This document shows, in pieces, positions 16,779-25,611 of a DNA stretch of 64,000 nucleotides. The stretch spans positions 124,001 through 188,000 of the forward strand of contig CABUPH010000001.1 of the NCBI GenBank assembly GCA_902493375.1, given 5' to 3'. Position 1 is the stretch's first letter. Each line of letters starts with the position of its first letter. Source of the DNA: an uncultured Collinsella sp. (GTDB lineage Bacteria; Actinomycetota; Coriobacteriia; Coriobacteriales; Coriobacteriaceae). The position numbers were made by a program, and so were the translations under genes. A model generated the notes under the pieces. The model searched no databases. It saw nothing but the letters and a program-made list of their open reading frames with translations, and was not told the origin of the DNA.

Positions 16779-16925
16779 CTACTCGGTAAATGCATTACCG
16801 ACGCTGTTGCCACCCACATACGTCTCGACCAGGGTAAGGTCGGGATTGAACACGACAGCATCGGCGTCGCGCCCCAGCATAATGCTACCGCACTTGCCGT
16901 CAACTCTAACCACAAGCAAGCAACC
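16779..16925 (-). pseudogene. nagA 3' remnant
   Basis: Reading the minus strand to a TAG at 16779-16781 gives about 45 residues ending TLVETYVGGNSVGNAFTE. This closely matches the C-terminus of the intact NagA at 19644 (TLVETYVGGQSVGNAFTE), about 32 of 40 identical. No start or upstream NagA sequence precedes it; lacC ends at 16951. It is the tail of a second, deleted nagA copy. At about 80% identity, it is not a recent duplicate of the neighbouring gene. Confidence 0.8.
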
Positions 16926-16950
16926 GATGCCGGGGGCGGCGCACAAGCTC

Positions 16951-17886
16951 CTACAGCTCGGTCACGACAACGCCGTTGTAAACCTCGTCCCAACGATCCA
17001 TAACCAAGTGGCCAGTCATGGGATCCATGGCATTGAGCTTGCCGCAGGTGTTGGCGGTACGCAGCACCGTCTCGTCATCCGCGCCAGCAGCAATCGCATG
17101 CGCGAAGCCGGCAATGGTCGAATCGCCAGAGCCCGTAGCGTTAACGGCGGGGATATCGGGGGTCTTGGCGCGGAATGCACGGCCATTATGGAAGCCCACG
17201 GAGCCGGCAGCGCCCATGGACACGACGACCCAGGGGATATCGGAGAAGCGGGCATCAGAGGCGAGCGCGGCGCGGAGCTCGTCCACATCGTCGGTGGTAA
17301 AGCTCGTGCCCAGAAGGCCGTTAATCTCGGTCAGGTTAGGCTTGACCAGCTCGGGCTTAATTTCGGACTTAAGGGCGGCCTCGAGCGAAGCACCCGAGGT
17401 ATCGAGCAGCACCTTGGCGCCGGCGTTCTCGGCAATACCCGTGATCTTGGCGTAGTAGCCTGCCTCGACACCACGGGGCAGCGAACCCGAGATGGTAACG
17501 ACAGCGGCCTTGCTCGCAAGCTCGGCGAACTTGGCGGTAAAGGCATCGAGCTCCTCGGGGGCAATCGTCGGGCCGCTCTCGAGTAGCTCGGTCTGGTTGC
17601 CGGCGTGGAGGATGTTAAGGCAAATGCGAGTCTCGCCCTTGATGGGTACAAAATCATTCTTAATGCCGTTGGCATCCATGAGCTCGGCCATGTAGGCGCC
17701 CATGTGGCCGCCGAGTAGACCGGTTGCCACAACGTCGTCGCCCAGCTGACCCAGTACACGGGCCACGTTGAGACCCTTGCCGCCGGCGGTCTTTTCGGGC
17801 GTCACACGGTTAACGTCGTCGATAATGAGCTCATCGAGCTGATAGCGTGTATCGACGGACGGGTTCATCGTAACGGTGAGGATCAT
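16951..17886 (-). CDS. lacC: Tagatose-6-phosphate kinase (1-phosphofructokinase family)
   Basis: 311 residues, matching LacC in length and sequence pattern (MILTVTMNPSVDTRYQLDEL, TAGGKGLNVARVLGQLG, GNQTELLESGP, SGSLPRG). The PfkB signature GSGDS carries the catalytic base Asp255. It phosphorylates tagatose-6-phosphate to tagatose-1,6-bisphosphate, the step after galactose-6-phosphate isomerisation or AgaS deamination. 1-Phosphofructokinase is the main alternative, but the lac context and similarity favour LacC. It lies between lacX (upstream) and yhcH (downstream) on one strand. No LacD aldolase is in the window. Confidence 0.85.
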   Translation of the reverse strand: MILTVTMNPSVDTRYQLDELIIDDVNRVTPEKTAGGKGLNVARVLGQLGDDVVATGLLGGHMGAYMAELMDANGIKNDFVPIKGETRICLNILHAGNQTELLESGPTIAPEELDAFTAKFAELASKAAVVTISGSLPRGVEAGYYAKITGIAENAGAKVLLDTSGASLEAALKSEIKPELVKPNLTEINGLLGTSFTTDDVDELRAALASDARFSDIPWVVVSMGAAGSVGFHNGRAFRAKTPDIPAVNATGSGDSTIAGFAHAIAAGADDETVLRTANTCGKLNAMDPMTGHLVMDRWDEVYNGVVVTEL

Positions 17887-17945
17887 TTTTAGCTCCTTAT
17901 CTCGCAGGCTCCTTGTGCCTCGCGATACGAGTCGACAAAACGGAA

Positions 17946-18827
17946 TTACAGAATCTCAATCGTGAACGAGCGAACGACGGTCTCCTTGGGCTTGGCGACA
18001 AGGCAGCCACGCTTATGCTCAAGCACGTCGTCCTCATCGGAGCAGGTCGAAAGGCCGCCCCAAGGCTCAACTGCCACAAAATCACCCTCGGGCTTGCTCC
18101 ACACAATGAGATATGGGAAGCCCTCAAAGCTCAGGCGGACGCCCTTGTCCTCGCCCTTTTTGGAAAGCGTGACCTGGCGGCTCTCGAGCACGTCAAAGAT
18201 GGTCTCCGCAAAATCGAAGAGCTCGTGCGACAGGGGCAGCGTCTTTCCCACCATGGGGTTCTTGGAGCGCTTGTCCACGTCAATCAAGCCAGTCGAAGGG
18301 ACAGCGGTGCAAAGCTCTGCAGCCTCTTCTTTCTCAAAGCGCAACTCGTAGTCCGTATAGGCCTCGCCCTCATCGAGCGGGCACCTAAAGCCGGGATGCC
18401 CACCGATAAAGAACGGCATGTCCTCGGTGCCCTCGTTGGTCACCTCATAGGAAACGCGCACGGCGGCGTCCTCGAGCGTATAACGGGCGACGAGCTTAAA
18501 CGGGTACGGATAATCGCTCAGCAGCGCGGCGTTATCCTCCGAAGCCAGGCACATCGCCAGCTCGTTCTCGCCTTGGCTCTGCAGCTTCCACTCCTGCTTG
18601 CGCGCAAAGCCGTGGCGAGCGAGCTTTACATGATGCCCGGCAAACGTCATGGCGCTACCATCGCGCAAGCCTCCGCAAATCGGGAAGCAAATCGGTGCCT
18701 GGCCGGACCACACGGCGGGATCGCCCTGCCACAAATACTCGCGACCTCCAGCCTCAATCGAGGTAAACGAACCACCAGCTGTGGACACCTTAATAGAAAT
18801 CGAATCGTTGGAGAGAGCGTATTCCAT
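17946..18827 (-). CDS. lacX: Aldose 1-epimerase family protein, LacX-type
   Basis: 293 residues from ATG 18825-18827 (GAAAGGATGGGC upstream); the longer frame to 18962 runs into the divergent promoter. It has the galactose-mutarotase-like beta-sandwich pattern (FPICGGLRDG, RHGFARKQEW, GGHPGFRCPL, VAVEPWGG). LacX proteins lie in lactococcal tagatose-6-phosphate lac operons. It is followed 59 bp later by lacC and probably co-transcribed. Its substrate is presumably a hexose or hexose phosphate. Confidence 0.8.
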   Translation of the reverse strand: MEYALSNDSISIKVSTAGGSFTSIEAGGREYLWQGDPAVWSGQAPICFPICGGLRDGSAMTFAGHHVKLARHGFARKQEWKLQSQGENELAMCLASEDNAALLSDYPYPFKLVARYTLEDAAVRVSYEVTNEGTEDMPFFIGGHPGFRCPLDEGEAYTDYELRFEKEEAAELCTAVPSTGLIDVDKRSKNPMVGKTLPLSHELFDFAETIFDVLESRQVTLSKKGEDKGVRLSFEGFPYLIVWSKPEGDFVAVEPWGGLSTCSDEDDVLEHKRGCLVAKPKETVVRSFTIEIL

Positions 18828-18983
18828 TGCCCATCCTTTCGAACAACTGCTTTTTGCTCGCAAGAACCCGTCTCGGCCCTGACCAAAGGACAAACCCGCA
18901 CGTTCATCGATGCGTCCGGTATCCCAGCCATGCAACGGGGTACCATACAGACATTGATGCAATTACAGCTGAAAGGCCTTCTT

Positions 18984-19568
18984 ATGCGAACCATCATCCT
19001 CTATGCCTCACGTCACCACGGCAATACGAAAAAGCTCGTAGACGCCATCGTCGAGGCGCACCCCGAAATCGATACCCTCGATGTGAAAACGCTCGGCAAA
19101 AACGAATACCCCGACCTCCACGAATACCATCTGATCGGCGTCGCCACGGGCATCTATTACTCCGAGATCGACAAGGACATGGCACGCGTGCTCACTAACG
19201 TGCTGCAGCCGCAGGACAAGGTGTTTGGCCTTATGACCTACGGTGGCAAAAACAAGTGGTACGGCAAGGATATCGATGGTATCTGCCGCATGAGGCAGGC
19301 CATCTTTATGGGTGTCTACGGCTGCCCCGGCTTTGACACGTGGGGGCCGTTCAAGCTCGCTGGCGGTGTCCAAAAGGGACACCCGACCGCTGAGGAAATT
19401 AAGGGCGCCGTCGACTTCTTCGACAAGATCGAAGACGAGTATGGCGACATCATCGTCGAAGAGTACGCCAAGCGCGAGAAGCGCCTAGCATACGAGAAGG
19501 AGCATCCTGCAGGAGGCCTGGTGGCCGGCATTAAGCGCACGGCAAAGAAGATCGCTAACAAGCTGTAA
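18984..19568 (+). CDS. Flavodoxin-family protein
   Basis: 194 residues from ATG 18984 (GAAAGGCCTTCTT upstream). The flavodoxin-like FMN loop ASRHHGNTKKLVDA is near residue 8. The second loop region includes GLMTYGGKNKWYGKDID, and a helical C-terminal extension ends in a basic stretch (IKRTAKKIANKL). It is likely an FMN-binding electron carrier or reductase component. It diverges from lacX and converges on nagA with a shared terminator; there is no clear functional tie to either. Confidence 0.75.
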   Translation: MRTIILYASRHHGNTKKLVDAIVEAHPEIDTLDVKTLGKNEYPDLHEYHLIGVATGIYYSEIDKDMARVLTNVLQPQDKVFGLMTYGGKNKWYGKDIDGICRMRQAIFMGVYGCPGFDTWGPFKLAGGVQKGHPTAEEIKGAVDFFDKIEDEYGDIIVEEYAKREKRLAYEKEHPAGGLVAGIKRTAKKIANKL

Positions 19569-19599
19569 CTGTAAAGGTGCTTTTGAGCGTTTAACCCAT

Positions 19600-19637
19600 A
19601 CGGCGGGTCCGAGCAGATTCGGGCCCGCCGTCTTTTT
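19600..19637. terminator. Bidirectional terminator
   Basis: ACGGCGGGTCCGA (19600-19612) pairs with TTCGGGCCCGCCGT (19618-19631), followed by CTTTTT. It lies between the converging flavodoxin and nagA genes. Confidence 0.8.
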
Positions 19638-19643
19638 CTATCG

Positions 19644-20813
19644 TTACTCGGTAAAGGCGTTGCCGACGCTCTGGCCGCCAACATACGTCTCGACGAGGGT
19701 GAGCTCACGGTCGAACACGACAAAGTCGGCGTCGCGACCCGGCATGATGCTGCCGCACTTATCCTCGATGTGCGCGGAGCGCGCCGGCACCTCGGTTGCC
19801 ATGCGAATGGCGATATCGGCGCTGGCGATGCCCCAGTCGACGATGTTCTTGACGCCCTGGGCAAGCGTGAGCACCGAGCCGGCAATGCTCTTGCCGTCGG
19901 CGAGCCAGCACAGGTTGTCCTTCATGATGACGTCCATGCCGCCACTGGTGTAGCTGCCCTCGGGCATGCCGCCGCAGCCCAGGCAGTCGGTGATGAGCAC
20001 CGTATGCTGCCAGCCCTTTGCCTGCAGCAGCGCCTTGATGGCGGCAGGGTTCACGTGCTTGCCATCACAGATGATCTCGGCGTAGGTCTCGGGCGTGGAC
20101 ATGGCAGCACCCACGACACCGGGCTCACGGTGATGCAGCCCGCGCTGGCCGTTATAGGTATGCGTAAAGCAGCTGGCACCGGCGTTGATGGCGGCGATGC
20201 ACTCATCGTAGGTGGCGTCGGAGTGACCGATGCTGGTCACCACACCCTTGGCGTTCAGAGCAGCCGCATAAGCAGCGGCGCCGTCGCGCTCGGCCGCCAT
20301 GGCGCTCTTAACGATGCGACCGCCCGCAGCCTCCTGCCACTGATCAAAGACCTCCTCGGAGGGATCGATAAGATAAGCGGGGTTCTGCGCGCCCACGTGC
20401 TTCATGGTAAAGAAGGGGCCCTCCAGGTAGATGCCCTGAATGCGAGCACCGCAGAAGTCGGGGCCGCGACCCTCGTCCGCCTGAGCGATGGCGGCGCAGG
20501 CGTCCTTGATCTGCTCGACGCCATCGGTGAACGTCGTGGGTAGCCAGCTGGTGGTACCGCGACGGGCGAGCTCAGTCGAGCTGATATCGATACCCTCGGG
20601 GTCGTTATCGGTAGTTGAGTGGTTGTAGAAGCCATGGATGTGGGTATCGACCATACCCGGTGCGATCCACGATCCCGTGTAGTCCTTGATCTCGCAAGAG
20701 GGCTCGTCGGCCTGCCAGGCGCCAAAGACGCCATCCTCGATCATAAGATAGCCGCCCAGCTGCGGACCTGCCGGCAAGAAGAACTTGTCAGCCTTAATTG
20801 CGTACGTGCTCAT
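19644..20813 (-). CDS. nagA: N-acetylglucosamine/galactosamine-6-phosphate deacetylase
   Basis: 389 residues from ATG 20811-20813, five bases after AAGGAG; a GTG two codons earlier is possible. Amidohydrolase fold: metal-binding DTHIHGFYNH, EGPFF, the conserved GHSDATYDEC and HTYNGQRGLHHREPG segments, and the catalytic Asp in LITDCLG. It deacetylates GlcNAc-6-P or GalNAc-6-P. With agaS immediately upstream and a mannose-family PTS nearby, a role in N-acetylgalactosamine use (AgaA-like) is likely, though GlcNAc-6-P cannot be excluded. Confidence 0.88.
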   Translation of the reverse strand: MSTYAIKADKFFLPAGPQLGGYLMIEDGVFGAWQADEPSCEIKDYTGSWIAPGMVDTHIHGFYNHSTTDNDPEGIDISSTELARRGTTSWLPTTFTDGVEQIKDACAAIAQADEGRGPDFCGARIQGIYLEGPFFTMKHVGAQNPAYLIDPSEEVFDQWQEAAGGRIVKSAMAAERDGAAAYAAALNAKGVVTSIGHSDATYDECIAAINAGASCFTHTYNGQRGLHHREPGVVGAAMSTPETYAEIICDGKHVNPAAIKALLQAKGWQHTVLITDCLGCGGMPEGSYTSGGMDVIMKDNLCWLADGKSIAGSVLTLAQGVKNIVDWGIASADIAIRMATEVPARSAHIEDKCGSIMPGRDADFVVFDRELTLVETYVGGQSVGNAFTE

Positions 20814-20874
20814 ATGCACTCCTTGCTTCTAAAGCAGTTGACTATGGTGATGCTTATACCCGGTCCATGTGAAA

Positions 20875-20913
20875 ACAAAAAGCGCCCGCCCGCCGTTATG
20901 AGCGGACGGGCGC
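20875..20913 (-). terminator. Terminator/attenuator after agaS
   Basis: GCGCCCGCCCGC (20882-20893) pairs with GCGGACGGGCGC (20902-20913), with a minus-strand T run (20874-20881). It would limit read-through from agaS into nagA. Confidence 0.75.
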
Positions 20914-20932
20914 CCTTGCAGGGGGGACGCGA

Positions 20933-22099
20933 TTAAGCGGTGAAGGGGTGAATCGTCACGCCCTTAACCACGCGGTTGACCGTGCCGGTGGGGCTCGGCG
21001 TATCGGGCGTGTTGCCCACGCGCACGGAGTTGAGCAGGCTGATGGCCTGGGCAAACATCACGAACGGCAGGGCAAGGTAGCCCTCGGGGAGTGCCTCATA
21101 GCCCTTAAAGGTGAAGGACTCGCCCTCGTAGACGGTAGCGCCATCCTGCTGAACGGCAACGGTGTGCTGAGCGATCTTGTCGCCACCGATCTCGTTGAGG
21201 ATGTCGATATCGTACTGACGGGTGTAGGCATCGTTGTTGACGAAAACGAACACGAGGGTCTTGTCGTCGACGAAGGACTTGGGTCCGTGACGATAACCCA
21301 TAGAGGTGTCGTAGGAAGTAGCGACTAGACCGTGAGCGAGCTCGAGGATCTTGAGCTGGCTCTCCTGGGCAAGGCCACCGAAGGAGCCGGAACCCAAGTA
21401 GGTCACGCGGTTGAAGTCGCCAGCCAGGTAATCGGCAACCTCGGACTCGCGAGCGATGACCTCCTCGCCCATCTTGGCGATGGTCTCGACCCACTCGGCC
21501 TTCTGCTCGTCGGAAGCCTCGTCAAAGATGAGGGTAGAGAGCAGGGTCATGCAGGTGTAGGAACCGGTCATGGCGAAGCCCTTGTCGTTGGCGCGCGGGA
21601 TGAGCAGCGTCAGCGCATTGGGGTCATCAGCGGACTCGACAGCGAGCTTGCCCTCGGGAGCGCAGGTGATGTTGAGGAACTTGACGTTGTGGACGAGCTC
21701 CTTGGCAACGGCGACGGCAGCAAGGCTCTCGGGGCTGTTGCCGGAGCGGGCAAAGGAAACCACGAGCGTGGGATCCTCGGCGCGCAGGAAGTCGCGCGGT
21801 GCGCTCACGATGTCGGTCGTGGCGATGGGCTTAAAGTCGTAGAGATCAGTGTTGCCAGCGTGACGCAGGTACGGGGCGCAGGTATCGCCAACGTAGTCGG
21901 ACGTACCGGCACCGGTGAAGACAACGGACAGACGGCCCTCGCCCATAGCGCGAGCCTCGGCCAGGAAGGCCTCGATGGCCTCCTTGTTCTCGCGATAGAT
22001 GTTGAGCGTATCACGCCAAAGCTCGAGCTGCTGAGCAATCTCGGCCGTGGTGATCTGGGCGCCGAGCTCGGTGAGCTCCTCGACACTCTTCTCGAACAT
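20933..22099 (-). CDS. agaS: SIS-domain galactosamine-6-phosphate deaminase/isomerase
   Basis: 388 residues, full length for AgaS. Two SIS (sugar isomerase) domains: the first contains VVFTGAGTSDYVGD and SFARSGNSPES, the second YLGSGSFGGLAQES and MGYRHGPKSFVDD. AgaS converts galactosamine-6-phosphate to tagatose-6-phosphate plus ammonia, which would feed LacC (16951). It sits between a GntR regulator and nagA on the same strand. A CTGGTAGTAACCAG operator candidate is in its promoter. Glucosamine-6-phosphate-specific SIS proteins are the alternative. Confidence 0.87.
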   Translation of the reverse strand: MFEKSVEELTELGAQITTAEIAQQLELWRDTLNIYRENKEAIEAFLAEARAMGEGRLSVVFTGAGTSDYVGDTCAPYLRHAGNTDLYDFKPIATTDIVSAPRDFLRAEDPTLVVSFARSGNSPESLAAVAVAKELVHNVKFLNITCAPEGKLAVESADDPNALTLLIPRANDKGFAMTGSYTCMTLLSTLIFDEASDEQKAEWVETIAKMGEEVIARESEVADYLAGDFNRVTYLGSGSFGGLAQESQLKILELAHGLVATSYDTSMGYRHGPKSFVDDKTLVFVFVNNDAYTRQYDIDILNEIGGDKIAQHTVAVQQDGATVYEGESFTFKGYEALPEGYLALPFVMFAQAISLLNSVRVGNTPDTPSPTGTVNRVVKGVTIHPFTA

Positions 22100-22160
22100 T
22101 TCTAATACCTCTCTCTAGAAGTAATCCTCTGACGTGCAATTATACACTTCGGTTGGTTAT

Positions 22161-22174
22161 CTGGTAGTAACCAG
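22161..22174. promoter_or_regulatory. GntR operator candidate upstream of agaS
   Basis: CTGGTAGTAACCAG, an inverted repeat CTGGT-N4-ACCAG. It is repeated as CTGGTAGTAACCAC at 26453-26466 upstream of the PTS IIA gene. HutC-type GntR regulators of amino-sugar genes (NagR, DasR) bind similar TGGT...ACCA palindromes. Confidence 0.6.
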
Positions 22175-22213
22175 TTAAATACAAAGAATCATCATATGGA
22201 AACGGTGCAGACA

Positions 22214-22945
22214 CTAATCGCTACGCTGGTGGTAAACCTTGTATTTAAACTGATCGGCACGAGCAACCGAGAGCGTATACTCCACAACCTCGTTTGACTC
22301 GTTATACGTAGTCCTAACCAAATCGAGCACAGGCGAGCCCTCGACGATTTCCAAAAGGTGGGCATCGGTGGGACGGACTATGCTCGCATAGAACTCCTCT
22401 TCGGCCACGCGTATTTTTTGCTTAAAGTCTTGCTCAATCACATCGTAAAGCGGCTTACGCTCCAGCAGCGGTCGCTTTAGGGACAGAAATTGACGAACCG
22501 GTAGATAGCTACGTTCGACCATCATGGGAATGTTGTCGGCAGAACGAAGGCGCTTGAGCTTAAAAATGCGATCACCGATACGTAATCCCATATGCTCGGC
22601 CAGATTCTTATCGGCCTCCATCTCGCAAAAATCGAGAATCGTGGTCTCGGGGTCGCGACCCATCGCGCGCATCTGCTCGGTAAAGCTGTAGGACTGCATA
22701 AGATTGGTTGCCTTTGCCGAACGGTCGGTCACAAAGGTACCGCGACCGTGCTGCCGAACCACCAGTCCTAAACGCTCCAGTTCCTGCAGAGCCAGGCGTA
22801 CCGTAGTGCGCGAGAGACCATAGCGCTCCGAAAGTTCGCGCTCGGAAGGAATCATGTCACCGGCGCGATATTCATGGTCAATCTTTTCGGTCAGAATATC
22901 GACCAGCTGATCGTACAGCGGTTGCTTGCGCGCTCCGATCGCCAT
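22214..22945 (-). CDS. GntR-family (HutC subfamily) transcriptional regulator
   Basis: 243 residues from ATG 22943-22945, which is preceded by GGGAGGATAGG; a TTG seven codons upstream is less likely. The winged-helix region is PLYDQLVDILTEKIDHEY with RYGLSRTTVRLALQELE (about 10-70). A UTRA effector domain follows, ending VVEYTLSVARADQFKYKVYH. The subfamily senses amino-sugar phosphates such as GlcNAc-6-P or GalNAc-6-P. It precedes agaS-nagA and is the obvious candidate to bind the CTGGT-N4-ACCAG sites. Confidence 0.88.
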   Translation of the reverse strand: MAIGARKQPLYDQLVDILTEKIDHEYRAGDMIPSERELSERYGLSRTTVRLALQELERLGLVVRQHGRGTFVTDRSAKATNLMQSYSFTEQMRAMGRDPETTILDFCEMEADKNLAEHMGLRIGDRIFKLKRLRSADNIPMMVERSYLPVRQFLSLKRPLLERKPLYDVIEQDFKQKIRVAEEEFYASIVRPTDAHLLEIVEGSPVLDLVRTTYNESNEVVEYTLSVARADQFKYKVYHQRSD

Positions 22946-23029
22946 CCTATCCTCCCTTTTGCTCAAACTAGGCTACTACCTTGGGTGTTTAGCATTATCT
23001 GTCTGCCACACCCGAATCATCAAGAAAAC

Positions 23030-23063
23030 AAAAGCCGCGCGCTCTTTCGAGCACGCGGCTTTT
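23030..23063 (-). terminator. Terminator of the mannose-family PTS operon
   Basis: AAAAGCCGCG (23030-23039) pairs with CGCGGCTTTT (23054-23063), extended by GCTC/GAGC in the loop. It lies about 67 bp beyond the IID stop on the minus strand. Confidence 0.85.
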
Positions 23064-23129
23064 AACATACACATGGCTTAAGGGGTCGGGGTGTGAGCCG
23101 CGTAGGGACACACCCCTCAAGCTAGAGCC

Positions 23130-24212
23130 TTACCAGATGCTCGGCCAGAGACCAAGCGGGCCAGCGCCCAGGATGCCCAGAACGAAGAGCAGCAGAATGC
23201 CCTTGGTCGGGGTCCAGCTGTGCTTAGCGAACATGTAGTAAAGCAGCAGCGTAAGCATAAGCGGGACGAGCTTCGGGACGATGGTGTTGAGGGTGTCGGC
23301 AACAGAGAAGTTGACCGGATCCTCGGTGACGGTGCCGTAGGTAACGGACTCCATGCCGTTGCCCAGATCGCTGACACCGCACTCAACAGCGTTGCCGTCG
23401 GCATCGGAAGCGGTGAGGGCGTTGCCGTCCTCATCGGTCATGGCGATGGTACCGGCCTCAGCGGTCTCGGTATCGATGCCCTCCATACCGGTGAAGTTCT
23501 CGGCCTCCTTCTCGGAGACGATCACGGTAGTAGCGGAGAGGCCACGGGTGGTGCCGTTGGGGATCTGGAGGTTGATCTGGGTGCCACCCATGGTGACGAC
23601 CAGGCAACCGACGACGAAGACGCCCATGATGGAAGCGGCACGCGTGAAGGCCTGCATGTTGGCGGTCAGAGCGTCAATAGCGCTGGTGCCAAGCTTGTAG
23701 GACCAGTTCATGAGCCAGAAGCGCAGAGCGAACTGGACGACGTTGAAGATCACCAGGAAGATGATCGGCGCAGCGGCGTTGCCGTTGATGGCCATGTTGG
23801 AGGTGATGCCGGCCGTGATAGGCACGAGCGTCAGCCAGAACAGGGCGTCACCGATACCACCGAGCGGGCCCATTGCGGCGACGCGGACGGCGCGGATCGT
23901 GGGGATGTCAACCTTGTTCTGCTCGAGCGAAAGCACGATACCCATAACAAAGGTGACGAGGAACGGGTGGGTGTTGAAGAACTCCAGGTTGTGGCTCATG
24001 GAAGCCGCGAGGTCGTTCTTGTTGGTGTGGATCTTCTCCAGACCGGGGATGATGGAGTAAAGCCAGCCAGCGGCCTGCATGCGCTCGTAGTTGAACGATG
24101 CCTGCAGGAAGCAGGAGCGCCAAGCCATCTTGTTGAGGGTCTTCTGGTCGAGCTGCGGAGCAGGAGTGAGATCCTCGTAGTGCTCCGGGATCACATACTC
24201 ATTAGATGCCAT
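23130..24212 (-). CDS. PTS mannose/sorbose-family EIID component (AgaE-like) with insertion
   Basis: 360 residues from ATG 24210-24212, which overlaps the IIC stop and has GGAGGTG upstream. EIID forms the transport channel with EIIC. Family features: FNYERMQAAGWLYSIIPGL, EFFNTHPFLVTFVMGI, GPLGGIGDALFW, and a C-terminal PKLVPLMLTLLLYYMF helix. Usual EIIDs are about 260-300 residues. Here roughly 75 extra acidic residues (about 225-310, rich in Glu, Asp, Thr, Gly) are inserted before the last helices, in the loop expected to face outside. It is the last gene of the IIA-yajC-IIB-IIC-IID operon. Confidence 0.9.
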   Translation of the reverse strand: MASNEYVIPEHYEDLTPAPQLDQKTLNKMAWRSCFLQASFNYERMQAAGWLYSIIPGLEKIHTNKNDLAASMSHNLEFFNTHPFLVTFVMGIVLSLEQNKVDIPTIRAVRVAAMGPLGGIGDALFWLTLVPITAGITSNMAINGNAAAPIIFLVIFNVVQFALRFWLMNWSYKLGTSAIDALTANMQAFTRAASIMGVFVVGCLVVTMGGTQINLQIPNGTTRGLSATTVIVSEKEAENFTGMEGIDTETAEAGTIAMTDEDGNALTASDADGNAVECGVSDLGNGMESVTYGTVTEDPVNFSVADTLNTIVPKLVPLMLTLLLYYMFAKHSWTPTKGILLLFVLGILGAGPLGLWPSIW

Positions 24213-25002
24213 CTTCGAAGTCACCTCCGTCAGAAACAGCTGCACCCTTCAGCTCGGTCTGCTGCTGGAAGTCCCAGAAAGCGATGCCGAAGCCGATGAG
24301 AGCGAGGATGAGCAGGGCAGGGGTTGCCAGAGAATCGTTGGCAACGGTGATGAGCGCGAGGCCAAAGCCCATGAGGAAGAAGCCCCACATATCGCGGTTC
24401 ATCATAACCTTGAGCAGGACGGCGAAGCCGACGAAGCGCATCATGCCGCCTGCAGCGGACAGACCGGTCTGCAGCCAAGTCGGGATGGCGGAAGCGATGG
24501 TCTGACCGATGGTAGCGCCAGCGATGAAGAACAGGGTGACGACGACAGCGAAGATCAGGCCGAGCAGAGCCATGGCGAAGTAGTTCAGGCGCTCGATGCC
24601 CTTGGTGTCAGCGTTATGAGCCATGTTGTCCGCGGAGGACATGAGGGGCGACATAAGCGTGAAGACCAGGGTAACGCCGAGCTGACCAAGCAGAGCGAAC
24701 GGAATGGCAAGGCCGACTGCCGCGTTGGGCTCGAGGCCCGTAGCGATAGCGAGAATGGCTGCCATGATGCCGCCGATGACGGCGTTAGGCGGCTGAGCGC
24801 CTCCGATCGGCATGTTGCCGATCGTCATGAGCTGATAGGTACCACCCACGAGAAGACCGGTGTTGAGGTCGCCAAGGATAAGACCGATGACGGCGCCGGT
24901 GACGATGGGCTGATAGAGAGACTCGAGGAAGTTGAACTGGTCGATTGCCGCGACGAACGTGACGATGAAGACCAGAGCGACCTGGATGATCGAGTATTCC
25001 AT
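24202..25002 (-). CDS. PTS mannose/sorbose-family EIIC component (AgaW-like)
   Basis: 266 residues. It is hydrophobic throughout, with the family motifs GLILGDLNTGLLVGGTYQL and GGAQPPNAVIGGIMA near residues 40-85. It forms the sugar-translocating channel with EIID. The start ATG follows AAAGGAGGAGCAAG. Its stop overlaps the IID start. With agaS and nagA close by, N-acetylgalactosamine or galactosamine is the likely cargo; sequence alone does not separate this from mannose or sorbose transport. Confidence 0.9.
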   Translation of the reverse strand: MEYSIIQVALVFIVTFVAAIDQFNFLESLYQPIVTGAVIGLILGDLNTGLLVGGTYQLMTIGNMPIGGAQPPNAVIGGIMAAILAIATGLEPNAAVGLAIPFALLGQLGVTLVFTLMSPLMSSADNMAHNADTKGIERLNYFAMALLGLIFAVVVTLFFIAGATIGQTIASAIPTWLQTGLSAAGGMMRFVGFAVLLKVMMNRDMWGFFLMGFGLALITVANDSLATPALLILALIGFGIAFWDFQQQTELKGAAVSDGGDFEDGI

Positions 25003-25092
25003 CTTGCTCCTCCTTTCAAAATGTATGTACGCACTTTGGATATCACGTACAGAACGTCAGGGTTTCACTCCTGACAACGTGGATCACGAGGA

Positions 25093-25575
25093 TTACGAGA
25101 AGAGCTTGCTCGTGTCCTCAACAGGCGTGCTCGGAACGCGCCTGATCTCCAACTCCACCCCCAATTCCTGCAGCTCTTTAAACGCAGCGACATCCTCGTC
25201 GTTAACTGCGACGGAGGTGGCGACTTGGCGCTTTCCTTCCGACATGTGCATGTTGCCGATGTTTACCTTCTTTATAGGCACACCGCCCTTGACGAGCGTA
25301 AGCACGTCTTCCGGTGTTTCGGCCACGATGAAGATCTTCTGGCGCGGGCTCGCCTTGCCAATGACGTCGATGGTCTTCTGCAGGGAGAAGAAACGCGTAG
25401 CGACGCCGGCGGGAGCGGCCATCTTCATGAGGTTCTGGCGCATGGTGTTGGTCGACACATCGTCGTTGGCGACGAGGATGAGGTTGGAGCCCAGGGTGGA
25501 GTTCCACTGGGTAGCGACCTGACCATGGACCAGTCGGTTATCGATGCGGGTAAGAAGAATGTTGGGTTCTGCCAT
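25093..25575 (-). CDS. PTS mannose/sorbose-family EIIB component (AgaV-like)
   Basis: 160 residues. The phosphoryl-accepting His17 is present in RIDNRLVHGQVATQW. It receives phosphate from the IIA at 25893 and phosphorylates the incoming sugar. The start follows AAAGGAAGCTGATCAAC. It is preceded by yajC and followed by IIC. The paralogue at 14226 has Tyr in place of this His. Confidence 0.92.
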   Translation of the reverse strand: MAEPNILLTRIDNRLVHGQVATQWNSTLGSNLILVANDDVSTNTMRQNLMKMAAPAGVATRFFSLQKTIDVIGKASPRQKIFIVAETPEDVLTLVKGGVPIKKVNIGNMHMSEGKRQVATSVAVNDEDVAAFKELQELGVELEIRRVPSTPVEDTSKLFS

Positions 25576-25611
25576 GTTGATCAGCTTCCTTTCGTTATTT
25601 GCTGACGACAG

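Noticed and set aside
16616..16993. 125-codon minus-strand frame between yhcH and lacC
   Set aside because: It is out of frame with the nagA remnant, whose reading frame explains the sequence better.
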